NCBI GenBank assembly: GCA_016788295.1
Contig: JAEUSY010000024.1
Coordinates: forward strand, 1 to 53,337
Source of the DNA: Flavobacteriales bacterium
GTDB taxonomy: Bacteria; Bacteroidota; Bacteroidia; Flavobacteriales_F; PHOS-HE28
Direction: 5' to 3'
DNA: 53,337 bases
Shown here in pieces: positions 21,974-31,800 of this stretch. Under the pieces are notes generated by a model that did no database searches, was not told the DNA's origin, and saw only the letters and a list, made by a program, of their open reading frames with translations. The first letter of the stretch is position 1. Every line of letters begins with the position of its first letter. The position numbers and the translations under genes were made by a program.

Positions 21974-22321
21974 TTATTCGATGGAGAACTGCTGCGTGAT
22001 GTCCAGATCACGCGCGCGTACCGTGATGGTGTGGGTGCCGCGGGGGAATGCTCCCTTATCCAAGCGGCGCACCAGTTCGGCGGTCAATGCCTTGCCTTCC
22101 TCCCGATAGAGCGTACGCCCTTCGGCATCGCGCACTTCAAGCACCACGTTCCCGATCTTGCGATCGCTGTTCACCTCGATCTGGATGAAGGCAGAGGAAC
22201 GCGAACATTCCACGCGCACCGACGAGACCTCGCCGGGTGCGTTCGCTTGAACTGGTGCGGAAAGCAGCAGGCCGACCGCAAGGGCCGGAGCGAAGAATGA
22301 ACGATCACGAGTGAATCGCAT
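21974..22321 (-). CDS. Small exported beta-sandwich-like hypothetical protein
   Basis: A 115-residue protein with a signal peptide (MRFTRDRSFFAPALAVGLLLSAPVQA) and an all-beta mature part. Its strand pattern (VVLEVRDAEGRTLYREE, LDKGAFPRGTHTITVRA, ITQQFSIE) resembles a T9SS type A C-terminal sorting domain standing alone, without cargo. I chose the ATG at 22321 over a TTG at 22330 because the TTG lies inside the promoter -7 box. A canonical promoter directly abuts it and predicts a leaderless mRNA. Function unknown; it might be a periplasmic adaptor or a relic of a larger protein. Confidence 0.65.
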   Translation of the reverse strand: MRFTRDRSFFAPALAVGLLLSAPVQANAPGEVSSVRVECSRSSAFIQIEVNSDRKIGNVVLEVRDAEGRTLYREEGKALTAELVRRLDKGAFPRGTHTITVRARDLDITQQFSIE

Positions 22322-22327
22322 GCAGAA

Positions 22328-22359
22328 CAAAGGTAGTACGCCTTTGTGAAGGATCCAAA
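22328..22359 (-). promoter_or_regulatory. Canonical Bacteroidota promoter TTTG - 20 bp - TACCTTTG
   Basis: On the minus strand TTTG (22356-22359) and a perfect TACCTTTG (22328-22335) are separated by 20 bp, matching the Bacteroidota primary-sigma consensus. The box ends 6 nt before the ATG at 22321, so the mRNA is predicted to be leaderless. Confidence 0.7.
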
Positions 22360-22378
22360 TGTGGGTGTTACGAGGGCT

Positions 22379-23383
22379 TTACGGCAGCTTCAGTTCATGG
22401 CCAGCGTCCACCAAGGCTTCCTGTTCTGTGAAGCGCACGGCATAGTTGAACCCATTGAACACGCTCCAGCCGCCATAGCTGCCATCCTTACGCAGCGCGA
22501 GGAAGCCGACCTGCATGCCTGATGGATCGGGCAGTTTGCGCAGGATGCGTTGCACGGCCTCGCGACAGGCATCGGTGGGGTCCCAGCCTGCGCGCATAAG
22601 TTCCACCACGGTATGGCTGCCCGCGTTACGGATCACCAGTTCGCCCACACCTGTGGCACAGGCCGCCCCTACCTCGCCATCCACAAAGAGGCCTGCACCA
22701 ATGATCGGTGAATCGCCCACCCGTCCATGCACCTTGAAGGCCATGCCGCTGGTGGTGCAGCTTCCCGCCAGCCTGCCCTGCGCATCCATGGCCACCATGC
22801 CAATGGTATCGTGGTTCTCCACATTGGCCACGGGCACATACTCCCCTTTCTTCAGCCATTCGGTCCAGGCCTTACGCACTTCGGGGATGTCCACATCGCG
22901 CGGCGAGAATCCGTTCTCCTGCGCCCAACGCTCGGCACCGGCGCCCACCAACATCACATGTGGCGTTCGTTCCATCACGGCCCTGGCAATACTGATCGGA
23001 TGCTCGAAACGCTGAACGAACGCAACGGCACCTGCGCGTCCTTCATGGTCCTGTATGCAGGCATCGAGCGTTACGTGGCCGTCGCGGTCGGGCATTCCAC
23101 CCAACCCCACACTGCGGTTGGAAAAGTCGCTCTCGATAACACCCACCCCCTGCTCCACTGCATCGAGCACACTGCCTCCGCCTTGCAGTACCGACCACGC
23201 CTTCGCATTGGCCGGCATGCCATGGTCCCACGTGCTCAGTACAATGGCACCTTTCGCTTGTGCCGAAGTGCCGCCCGCCCCCTTCGGATCGCCAGCGGCT
23301 TCTTCGTTCTTCCCCACACACCCGGTGACCAGCGCGGCCGTTCCTGCCACGCCCAGCTTGATGAACTTCCTGCGATCGCTCAT
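22379..23383 (-). CDS. N4-(beta-N-acetylglucosaminyl)-L-asparaginase (glycosylasparaginase)
   Basis: A 334-residue Ntn-hydrolase that cleaves the GlcNAc-Asn bond of N-linked glycopeptides. The diagnostic HDTIGMVAMD motif is present. Its Thr (about residue 193) is the autocleavage site and becomes the N-terminal nucleophile of the beta chain. GSCTTSGMAFK and the GRVGDSPIIGAG substrate loop also fit. The N-terminus MSDRRKFIKLGVAGTAALVTGC combines a twin-arginine motif with a lipobox Cys, so the enzyme is probably exported folded and lipid-anchored. The gene is divergent from the sugar transporter, kinase and GH92 operon, which suggests a joint role in degrading glycoproteins. The ATG at 23383 was preferred to a GTG at 23410. 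Confidence 0.92.
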   Translation of the reverse strand: MSDRRKFIKLGVAGTAALVTGCVGKNEEAAGDPKGAGGTSAQAKGAIVLSTWDHGMPANAKAWSVLQGGGSVLDAVEQGVGVIESDFSNRSVGLGGMPDRDGHVTLDACIQDHEGRAGAVAFVQRFEHPISIARAVMERTPHVMLVGAGAERWAQENGFSPRDVDIPEVRKAWTEWLKKGEYVPVANVENHDTIGMVAMDAQGRLAGSCTTSGMAFKVHGRVGDSPIIGAGLFVDGEVGAACATGVGELVIRNAGSHTVVELMRAGWDPTDACREAVQRILRKLPDPSGMQVGFLALRKDGSYGGWSVFNGFNYAVRFTEQEALVDAGHELKLP

Positions 23384-23471
23384 ATCGAGTGGAAAGGTAG
23401 TCGTGCGCACGGTACCGGGAACTCCTCACGAGCGAGGCCTACCTCCTACATTGGTGGCCCAACGCGCTTAC

Positions 23472-24848
23472 ATGTCCAACACCACCCGGCCGCTCGCGGT
23501 CCTTATTTCCCTGTTCTTCCTGTGGGGATTCATCACCGTGCTGAACGATGTGCTTGTTCCCCACTGGAAGGACCTGTTCGACCTGACGCATGCGCAGAGC
23601 CTGCTGGTGCAGTTCTGCTTCTTCGGGGCCTACTTCATCGGTTCGTTGGTCTATTACCTCATCTCTGTTTCATCCGGCGACCCCATTGCGCGCATGGGCT
23701 ACAAGCGTGGACTGATGCTCGGCCTGGGCATTTCAGCGCTCGGCTGTGGGTTGTTCGCCCCGGCCAGTTTGCTGAACAGCTATGCCGCGCACCTGGTCGC
23801 CTTGTTCGTACTGGGGCTGGGGTTCACAGTGCTGCAGATCGCGGCCAATCCGTTCGTGGCCATCATCGGCGATCCGGAACGCGCGAGCAGCAGGCTGAAC
23901 CTGGCCCAGGCCTTCAATTCGCTGGGCACCACCCTGGCCCCATTGATCGGTGGTTGGCTCATTTTCGACCAAGCGGACCCTGCGGCGGCCGTGCGTATCC
24001 CCTATCTGGGCCTTGCCTCCATTCTGGCCTTGATCGCCGTGGTGGTTTGGGCAACGCCGCTCCCCGAACCTGCCTTGGAACAAGGAGCAGTACGCGGGAA
24101 AGCATTCCAGTTCCCGCAGCTGCGTTGGGGCATGGTGGCCATTTTCTGCTATGTGGGCGCCGAGGTGGCCATTGGTAGCCTGTTCATCGCGTTCACCGGT
24201 CTCGACTCGGTGCTTGGACTTTCGGAAGATGCCGCCAAGCACTATCTGAGCCTCTACTGGGGCGGTGCCATGGCAGGGCGGTTCCTGGGTGCCGTTGCCT
24301 TGAACGACAGGCTATCCGTGGTACAGCGGTTACGGACCATGGCCTTGATCGGTGCGGGCATGTTCGCCCTCTTGCTCGCCTTGAACGGCGGCTCCATGGA
24401 GGCACTGACCGCATACTGGCCCATGGCCTTGTGGATCGCGCTCAACATCGGTGTGTTGCTGCTGGCAGGTGCGCATGCAGGGAGGGCCATGGCCTTCTTT
24501 GCCGCTTTGGCCATGTTGCTCCTCTCGGGTGTGATCATGGGCCAGGGCCAATTGGCGCTCTGGAGCATCGTGGGCATCGGGCTGTTCAACTCCATCCTGT
24601 GGAGCAACATCTTCACGCTATCCATTGACGGGCTTGGCGAAAGCACAGCCCAGGGATCGAGCCTGTTGGTGATGATGATCGTCGGAGGCGCCCTCATACC
24701 TCCGATCCAAGGTGCCATCATCGATGCCGTCGGAGTGCAGAAGGACACGACCACCGGCTTTCATATCAGCTTCCTGCTGCCCATGGCCTGCTATGCCTAC
24801 CTCGTTTGGTACGGCCTTCGTGGTTCAACACACAACACCAGCACATGA
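23472..24848 (+). CDS. Sugar MFS transporter, FucP/GluP family
   Basis: A 458-residue inner-membrane protein with about 12 membrane spans and typical FucP-family features: the N-terminal SLFFLWGFITVLNDVLVPHWK segment, GLGFTVLQIAANPFV, and LNLAQAFNSLGTTLAPLIGG. Family members are proton symporters for fucose, glucose, galactose, mannose or N-acetylglucosamine; the substrate cannot be fixed from sequence. The gene overlaps the ROK kinase start by 4 bp (ATGA), and GH92 follows in the same way, so mannose or a manno-oligosaccharide is the most reasonable cargo. The ATG at 23472 was chosen over the long upstream extension, which runs through the divergent promoter. Confidence 0.92.
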   Translation: MSNTTRPLAVLISLFFLWGFITVLNDVLVPHWKDLFDLTHAQSLLVQFCFFGAYFIGSLVYYLISVSSGDPIARMGYKRGLMLGLGISALGCGLFAPASLLNSYAAHLVALFVLGLGFTVLQIAANPFVAIIGDPERASSRLNLAQAFNSLGTTLAPLIGGWLIFDQADPAAAVRIPYLGLASILALIAVVVWATPLPEPALEQGAVRGKAFQFPQLRWGMVAIFCYVGAEVAIGSLFIAFTGLDSVLGLSEDAAKHYLSLYWGGAMAGRFLGAVALNDRLSVVQRLRTMALIGAGMFALLLALNGGSMEALTAYWPMALWIALNIGVLLLAGAHAGRAMAFFAALAMLLLSGVIMGQGQLALWSIVGIGLFNSILWSNIFTLSIDGLGESTAQGSSLLVMMIVGGALIPPIQGAIIDAVGVQKDTTTGFHISFLLPMACYAYLVWYGLRGSTHNTST

Positions 24849-25744
24849 TCCTTGGAATTGACATCGGTGGCACCACCAGCAAGCTCGGGCTGGTGCGTGA
24901 TGGCAAGGTGATCGCACGCGAGCGCATCAGCACCACCGGCCATGCGGACGACCATGCTTTCGCCGATGCGTTGGCACGGACCGCACAAGGGTTGATCGCC
25001 GCACAGACCACAGCCACACTGAGGTCCGTGGGCATCGGCGCTCCCAACGCCAATCAGCTCACGGGCATCATCGAGATGGCGCCCAACCTGCCTTGGAAGC
25101 ACGATGTGCCCTTGGCGCGCATGATGAGCGATCGCCTCGGTGTGCCAGCCACCTTGGGCAACGATGCGAACGCTGCGGCCCTTGGCGAATGGCGCTACGG
25201 CGCTGGCCAAGGCATCGACGACCTGCTGGTGGTGACACTGGGCACCGGCGTGGGCAGTGGCTTTATTGTGAACGGCCGGTTGGTGCTGGGCAGCGCAGGC
25301 AATGCCGGCGAGCTCGGCCATACGATACTGATCCCAGGTGGTCGCGATTGCACCTGCGGCAGAAAGGGCTGTCTGGAGGCCTATGTCAGCATTCGCGGAA
25401 TGATCGCCACGTATGCCGAGCTTGGTGGAACAGAAGGTGCGACCGACGTGAAGACCGTTGCCCAACGGGCGCATGCTGGCGATGCTGCCGCCATCGAATG
25501 TTTCAAACGCACCACCGAGTGGTTGGCCATCGGCTTGGCGAACGCGGTCTGTGCCACTGGTCCCAAACGGATCGTGCTCTTCGGTGGTATTGCACGCAAC
25601 GGCGAATTGCTGATGGCCCCTCTGCGCGAACGGTTCCATGCAACCCTACTGAACATCTACAAAGGCCGTGTAGACCTGACCGTTAGCGCGCTGGAGGATG
25701 ATGATGCGGCGCTGCTTGGTGCGGCGGCGCTCGGGACATTATGA
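24845..25744 (+). CDS. ROK-family sugar kinase
   Basis: A 299-residue cytosolic kinase. It begins MILGIDIGGTTSK (phosphate-1 motif DIGGT), has GNDANAAALGE (catalytic Asp), GTGVGSGFI (phosphate-2), and the ROK zinc site ELGH...CTCGRKGCLEAY. There is no N-terminal helix-turn-helix, so it is a kinase rather than a repressor. ROK members phosphorylate glucose, mannose, fructose or N-acetylmannosamine. Start and stop both overlap neighbours by 4 bp, which implies tight co-translation with the sugar importer and the GH92 mannosidase. The inferred job is phosphorylating the imported hexose, plausibly mannose. Confidence 0.9.
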   Translation: MILGIDIGGTTSKLGLVRDGKVIARERISTTGHADDHAFADALARTAQGLIAAQTTATLRSVGIGAPNANQLTGIIEMAPNLPWKHDVPLARMMSDRLGVPATLGNDANAAALGEWRYGAGQGIDDLLVVTLGTGVGSGFIVNGRLVLGSAGNAGELGHTILIPGGRDCTCGRKGCLEAYVSIRGMIATYAELGGTEGATDVKTVAQRAHAGDAAAIECFKRTTEWLAIGLANAVCATGPKRIVLFGGIARNGELLMAPLRERFHATLLNIYKGRVDLTVSALEDDDAALLGAAALGTL

Positions 25745-28700
25745 ACCTGAACATGATAAATACCCATCCCAACCGAACCGTAGGTCGACCCAGTGGGTCG
25801 ACGCTACAGGTGTTCTGCCTGATGTCCTTCGCGATCGCAGCGACAACTGCAACAGCGCAGGTGAACCTTGCCCGCGACCTCGTCAACCCCTTCATCGGTA
25901 CCGGTGGCCACGGACACACCTTCCCGGGTGCCTGCGTGCCCAATGGCATGGTGCAGCTCAGCCCCGACACACGGCCCGATGGCTACATGGATTGGGACGG
26001 TTGCGGCGGATACCATCACAGCGATAGCATCATCTACGGCTTCAGCCACACGCACCTGAGCGGAACGGGCGTGGCGGACCTGTGCGATGTGCTGATCACC
26101 CCCTTTGCAGGCAATGGTGGCATGGCCTTCGACACACGGGCGACCGCATCACGGTTCCAGCATGAGAGCGAGGTGGCCTCCGCTGGATACTACAAGGTGG
26201 ACCTGCTCGGGCAGGCGACCACAGCGGCTGACAGGAGTTCGGTACATGCGGCCAGACCCAACCGCATACCCGGCACAATTATCACGGCCGAACTGACGGC
26301 CTCTGCGCGGGTCGGTGTGCATCGCTACTCCTTCCCTGCCGGTCAGGAAGCGCGCATCGCCCTGGACCTTCGGCACCGCGACAAGCTGCTTGGCTTCAAG
26401 ATCACCAAGGTCAGCGATACCGAAGTGGTCGGTGAACGAAGCTCCAGTTCATGGGCACGCGAGCAGCGCCTGTTCTATTGCATCCGGTTCAGCAAGCCGA
26501 TCAAGGATGATGAGGTCATGCCATCGAACCTCAGCGGTATGGTGGCCGGTTATGGTTTCGGTCTGCTGAAGGAAGCACTCATCGTCAAGGTCGGCATCTC
26601 CGCTGTAAGCATTGAAGGCGCAAGGGCTAATCTCGATGCTGAGGTCCCACATTGGGACTTCGACCGTGTGCGCAACCAAGCCGAAGCCGCATGGAACGCC
26701 AAGCTGGGCAAGATCAACGTTGAAGGAGGCACGCGCGACCAGCAGCGCACCTTCTACACGGCGCTTTATCACACCTACGTTGCGCCCTACATATTCAACG
26801 ATGTGGACGGCCAATACCGCGGCATGGATGGCCAAGTACACAAGGCCGACCACAACGTGTACACCGTCTTCAGTCTGTGGGACACCTTCCGCGCGCTGCA
26901 TCCGCTGATGACCGTGCTGGAGCCGGACATGACACGCGATTGGATCAAGACCTTCCTGCTGCACTACCAGCAAGGCGGGCGACTGCCCGTTTGGGAGCTC
27001 TGGGGCAACGAGACCGATTGTATGATCGGCTACCACAGCGTAAGCGTGATCGCCGATGCGTACGCCAAAGGGATCCGGGGCTTCGATACGAAACTGGCGT
27101 TGGAGGCCATGGTGTCCAGCGCCGATGCCGACCATTTCGGTCTGAAGGCCTATCGCGAACGTGGCTACATCAGCAGCGAGGATGAGCCCGAGAGCGTAAG
27201 CCGAACATTGGAATATGCCTACGACGATTGGTGCATCGCTCGTTTCGCGGAGATGATCGGCGAGAAGGATGTGGCCAAGCGCTTCTTCGCTCGTGGCCGT
27301 AACTGGCAGAACCTTTTCGACCCCACTACGGGCTTCTTCCGTGCTCGCAGGAACGGAGGCTTCATTGACCCCTTCGACCCCTATGAAGTGAACTTCCACT
27401 TCACAGAAGCGAATGCCTGGCAGTACGGTCTCTTCGTTCCACACGACATGGATCGTTACCTGAGCCTGATCGGTGGACGCGCAGCCTTGACCCAACGCTT
27501 GGATGCCTTGTTCACCGCCCATGAAAAGACCACCGGCCGCGACCAGAGCGACATTACCGGGCTGATCGGTCAGTATGCGCACGGCAATGAGCCCAGCCAC
27601 AACTTCGCCTACCTGTATGCCCAGAGCGACAGGCCTTTGAGCACCGATGTGTTCCTGAACAGGATCATGCAACGCTTCTATACCGATGCCCCCGATGGCC
27701 TTTCGGGCAACGAGGATTGCGGGCAAATGAGCGCCTGGTATGTCTGGAGCGCCATGGGCCTTTACCCCGTAACACCCGGCTCACCCGAATACACTATCGG
27801 CATTCCCTTGTTCGACAAGGTGACCATGAACGTGGGCAACGGAAAACAGCTGAACATTACGACCACGGTTGCGGGCAGCGACCGGGCACATGTGGAAAGC
27901 GTGCAGTGGCGCGGCAAGGACACGGAACCGTTCCGCACCATTAGCCACGCTCAGTTGCAGGAAGGCGGTACGCTGCATTTCGAGCTGGGGCCGCGTCCGG
28001 GATCGGCGCCCAACCCGAGCCTGCCAGGGGAAGACGTACGGTCGATCGTGGTTCCCCCCGCTCCCATCATCTCGGCATCATCCATGACCTTCGTTGATTC
28101 GGTGGTCGTGCGCGTTTCCGCGATCGAAGGCCCTTGGAAGATCGTGCTGGGCACGGAACACGAAGCCACGGGCAACGGCAAGTACGATCCTGTGGTACGC
28201 GGAACAACGGTGGTGCTCCGCCGCTCGGGGAATGTGACCGCCTATTGCGAAATGGCCGACGGAACCAAAGGTCCGGTGGTCACTGCGCGCTTCATGCAGA
28301 TGGATGGCGACCGCACGATCACGTTGGAGACCGCATACGCCAACCAGTACGCTGCCGGTGGCCACCAGGCCTTGGTGGATGGTCTTCGCGGCGGCACCGA
28401 CTTCCGCAGTGGCGAATGGCAGGGCTTCGAAGGCAGGGATGTGCTGGCCACGATCGACCTGGGCAAGGTGGTGAAGGTGAAACGGCTCGGTGTTGGCGCC
28501 CTGCAGGAGCAGAAGAGCTGGATCTGGTTGCCCAGCGAGGTGGAAGTGGTGACCAGCGTGAACATGCGCCAGTGGAGCAGCCAGACCATTACACACGACG
28601 TGGAACGTGAGCGGGAAGGCTCATTCAAACAGGACCTGTGGACCTCGCTCTTGAACAAGCGCGTCCGTTACATCAAGCTGATCGTTCGTAATGCAGGACC

Positions 28701-28776
28701 CTGCCCGGAGTGGCATCCCGGCAAAGGTGGCACCAGCTGGATCTTCCTCGATGAAGTGCTGGTGGAAACGGAGTGA
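25741..28776 (+). CDS. GH92 family glycoside hydrolase (alpha-mannosidase)
   Basis: A 1011-residue exported enzyme with a signal peptide (about residues 1-40, cleavage near ATA-QV). The N-terminal beta-sandwich starts LVNPFIGTGGHGHTFPGA. The (alpha/alpha)6 catalytic domain carries the GH92 landmarks GNEPSHNFAYLY and NEDCGQMSAWYVWSAMGLYP. These enzymes are calcium-dependent exo-acting alpha-mannosidases that invert the anomer and trim alpha-1,2, -1,3 or -1,6 mannose from N-glycans. About 250 C-terminal residues after the catalytic core look like a fn3 segment and an F5/8-type carbohydrate-binding module, longer than a minimal GH92 of about 750 residues. Last gene of the transporter-kinase-GH92 operon, before a strong terminator. 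Confidence 0.94.
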   Translation: MNLNMINTHPNRTVGRPSGSTLQVFCLMSFAIAATTATAQVNLARDLVNPFIGTGGHGHTFPGACVPNGMVQLSPDTRPDGYMDWDGCGGYHHSDSIIYGFSHTHLSGTGVADLCDVLITPFAGNGGMAFDTRATASRFQHESEVASAGYYKVDLLGQATTAADRSSVHAARPNRIPGTIITAELTASARVGVHRYSFPAGQEARIALDLRHRDKLLGFKITKVSDTEVVGERSSSSWAREQRLFYCIRFSKPIKDDEVMPSNLSGMVAGYGFGLLKEALIVKVGISAVSIEGARANLDAEVPHWDFDRVRNQAEAAWNAKLGKINVEGGTRDQQRTFYTALYHTYVAPYIFNDVDGQYRGMDGQVHKADHNVYTVFSLWDTFRALHPLMTVLEPDMTRDWIKTFLLHYQQGGRLPVWELWGNETDCMIGYHSVSVIADAYAKGIRGFDTKLALEAMVSSADADHFGLKAYRERGYISSEDEPESVSRTLEYAYDDWCIARFAEMIGEKDVAKRFFARGRNWQNLFDPTTGFFRARRNGGFIDPFDPYEVNFHFTEANAWQYGLFVPHDMDRYLSLIGGRAALTQRLDALFTAHEKTTGRDQSDITGLIGQYAHGNEPSHNFAYLYAQSDRPLSTDVFLNRIMQRFYTDAPDGLSGNEDCGQMSAWYVWSAMGLYPVTPGSPEYTIGIPLFDKVTMNVGNGKQLNITTTVAGSDRAHVESVQWRGKDTEPFRTISHAQLQEGGTLHFELGPRPGSAPNPSLPGEDVRSIVVPPAPIISASSMTFVDSVVVRVSAIEGPWKIVLGTEHEATGNGKYDPVVRGTTVVLRRSGNVTAYCEMADGTKGPVVTARFMQMDGDRTITLETAYANQYAAGGHQALVDGLRGGTDFRSGEWQGFEGRDVLATIDLGKVVKVKRLGVGALQEQKSWIWLPSEVEVVTSVNMRQWSSQTITHDVEREREGSFKQDLWTSLLNKRVRYIKLIVRNAGPCPEWHPGKGGTSWIFLDEVLVETE

Positions 28777-28796
28777 TCGATCGATAGCCCAACAAA

Positions 28797-28826
28797 AAAA
28801 GGACCCGGCCTCGGCCGGGTCCTTTT
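28797..28826. terminator. Bidirectional intrinsic terminator after the GH92 gene
   Basis: The stem AAAAGGACCCGGCC (28797-28810) pairs perfectly with GGCCGGGTCCTTTT (28813-28826) around a 2-nt TC spacer, giving an A-run on one side and a T-run on the other. It serves both converging genes. Confidence 0.88.
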
Positions 28827-28845
28827 CATTTCAATGGATCCGCGA

Positions 28846-31800
28846 TCAGCGGCTCACCTGCACGCGCTGGGTCTTCACCCAGTTGTCCGTGGTCAGTTCA
28901 ACCATGTACTGGCCCGTTTGCAAGCGGCCCATGTCCAAGGTGTTCATGCCTGCCTTCACGTTCAGCGGCTGCTCGATCACCACGCGACCGCTCATGTCCA
29001 GCACGCGCACCCGCACATTGCCGGTCTGCTCTGCACCCAGTTGGATGTAGAGCGTGCCTTCGGTGGGGTTCGGGTACACCGCAAAGCCGTCCTGTGCCAG
29101 TTCATTCAGGCCCACAGCACCGCAACCGACCGCCCAGGTCATGGGGATGGTGGCCTCGCCGGTGGCGCAGCTACCCGCATCGTTGGACTGGATGCGCAGC
29201 GTGATGGCGTTGTTCACGTTCTGTGAGTTCACTGCGAAACCGGCCAGGTTTCCACCGTTGATACCCTGGTAGATCACATTGGCGGTCTCGTCGTAGCCGT
29301 TGTACACCACGATCCGGTCACCGGTCAGCATTTGTCCGGACAGGAAGTTGATGGTGGTGGGCACGTTCAGTTCGGACTGGAACGTGTACCAGCGGTCCGA
29401 GTTGTTGCCATAGCAGTGGGTGTAGGAATCCACACCACAAGAGCGGATCACGCAGCTATCACTGTCAAAGGTGAGCGAGTCGCTCATGAACGTGCAACCA
29501 GGCGAAGCCAGATCGGTAAGCGCGAAGTTGATGTTGTCGTTCTGGGCGTAAGGACCATAGGAGTAAACACCAACAGCGGTCACCGTTTGGGTAACACCTG
29601 AAACGGTCTCCTCGATCACCAATCCTTCCTGGCTGGGGGCTTGGGTAATGATCACTTCGGTCGTGTAGGTGCGACCGAAGCAATCGGGCACCAGGTTGTA
29701 GGCCACGCCCGGAGCCTGGCAACCCAGGCACTGTACGGTCCATTCCCACGAATCGTAGTTCGTGAGGCTGGAGCAGGAGACCGAACCGTCCGTGGTCAGT
29801 GTCATGTACAAGTTGCCGGTCGTTGTGGTCACATCCACGCCATAGTAAGGCGCTGCGCCACTAAGCACTGCGCTTCCCGTGGGGCCAAGGTTGTACTGCT
29901 GCGAGTTGGTGTGCGAGAACAACAAGGTTCCGTTCGCATCGGGTCCATCATAGATGTTGATGCGGTCAAATGTCTGGCTCTCGATGGCCCCGCGGTTGAA
30001 GATGAGGCGCACCGTACCTGCTCCGGGCGTTGCATAGGCCCAAGCGCGGTTCTCGTTGTTGGTATAGCAATAGGTCTCCACGATCGGTGAGGCCCCGCAG
30101 AGGATCACCGGGCAGAGCGGGTTCACGAGCACAGCAGAGCTCAGGTTGCACAAGCTGTTGGCATCGTTCACGAGGGTCAGCTGGGTCTGCGTGCCACTTA
30201 CGAAGGGACCGATCTGGTAGGTGCCAGGAGCGGTAATGAAGGTGGACGCGACACCGGCCGTGTTGGTGATCTCCACTTCGGGGTCGGTTCCCAGCGTGGT
30301 CACGTTCACATCAATGAAGTACTGGAAATTATCGCAGTCCTGAACGATGTTGAAGGTGGCCACAGGCGGGTTGCAATCGAGGCAGCTCAGGGTCCAATCC
30401 AGTTCGATCTGGCTACCGCTTTGGCAGGAGACCGAACCATCCGTGGTCACACGCACCGTGAGGCGGTGCTCAGGGTTCGTGCTGGCGAAGAATTGCCCGG
30501 TAAGGTCGCCGGTGATGCCGCCTGCCGGTGTCAGCTGCGGAGCATTAATGTCCGCGCCATCGTACACAAAGAGTCGGTCGCAGCAGGTCTCCAACGAACC
30601 GCTGTTGAAGATGAGCGCCAGCGGGAAGGTGCCCGTTCCTTGGTAATAGTAGACGGCGTTCTCGTTCTCGCCGTGGCAGAAGGTCTCGTTATACTCCGTG
30701 CCGCACTCGATCAAGGTCGGGCATGTGTTCGTGTCGGTGAACGTGCCGAGGATGACATTGCAGCCCGGGTCGAACTCATGTTGTACCACGATGGTAACGA
30801 TGTCATTCACGGCGAACGGCCCCATGGTGGTAATGCCCGCCGTAACACCATCGATGCTGAGGGCAGGTCCACCGTTCACGGAGTACAACAGCGAAACAGT
30901 GCTGCCATCGCCTGTATTGGCCACGTTCACCGCAACACTGAACTCATTGTTGGGGCAATCATCCACCGATGTAGCGGTCACGCTGGGAATAAGGCAGTTC
31001 AGGCAGGTCACCGACCAGTTCCATTCGGCTGTCTGGCCAGTGGAGCAGCTGCCAAAGCCGTCCGAGGTAAGGACCATGTGAAGGAAGCCCGAAGTGCCGG
31101 CAACGGACACTCCCGAAAGGTCGAGAAGCCCGCCAAGCGTGTGTTCGAACAACACGGTACCGGTGGCATCAGCGCCATCATAGATCACCAGCTGATCAGA
31201 GAAACTACCTTCGATGGAACCCGAAATGAAGGAAAGTACAAGCGTACCTACACTGGTCGCCTGGAAGGTCCACTGCTTATTCTCGTTGACATCATAGCAG
31301 TAGTTGTAAACGCTGGGTCCAACTCCGCAGGAAATGGACTGCGGGCAGTTCAATGGCGATTGCAGGATACCGAAGTTGACATTGCAGAGGAAGTCGGATT
31401 CATGCTGAACCGAGACATCAACAACGTCACCTGTAATGAACGGGCCGAGCTCGTAGGTACCCGGCCCTACGCCAGGCAGGGTCTCCACGGTGCCCAAGAG
31501 ATCGTACACGATGTTCACTGAGGCAGCATCGCCGGTCGACACCACATCCACGATAACGCTGAAGGTACCTTGGTCACAGTCCTCAACGATCGTGTAGGAT
31601 GCCTCTGGAGGCGTACAGTTCAGCATCAACTGAACAGTGGTCACCACGCAACCCGTTTGGGTTTCACAAGCATCATTAATGGTCCAATGAGGGAAAAGGT
31701 CCGCACCGTTGGACAATACGTCGACCGTACCTGTCCCTTCGGCCACCACCGGTCCATCAAAAGTTCCTTCACGAACGGTAATGTAGCCGCCGGAAGCCAA

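Noticed and set aside
23055..23471. N-terminal extension of the sugar transporter
   Set aside because: It runs antisense through the glycosylasparaginase start and the divergent promoter, and the family N-terminus begins at 23472.
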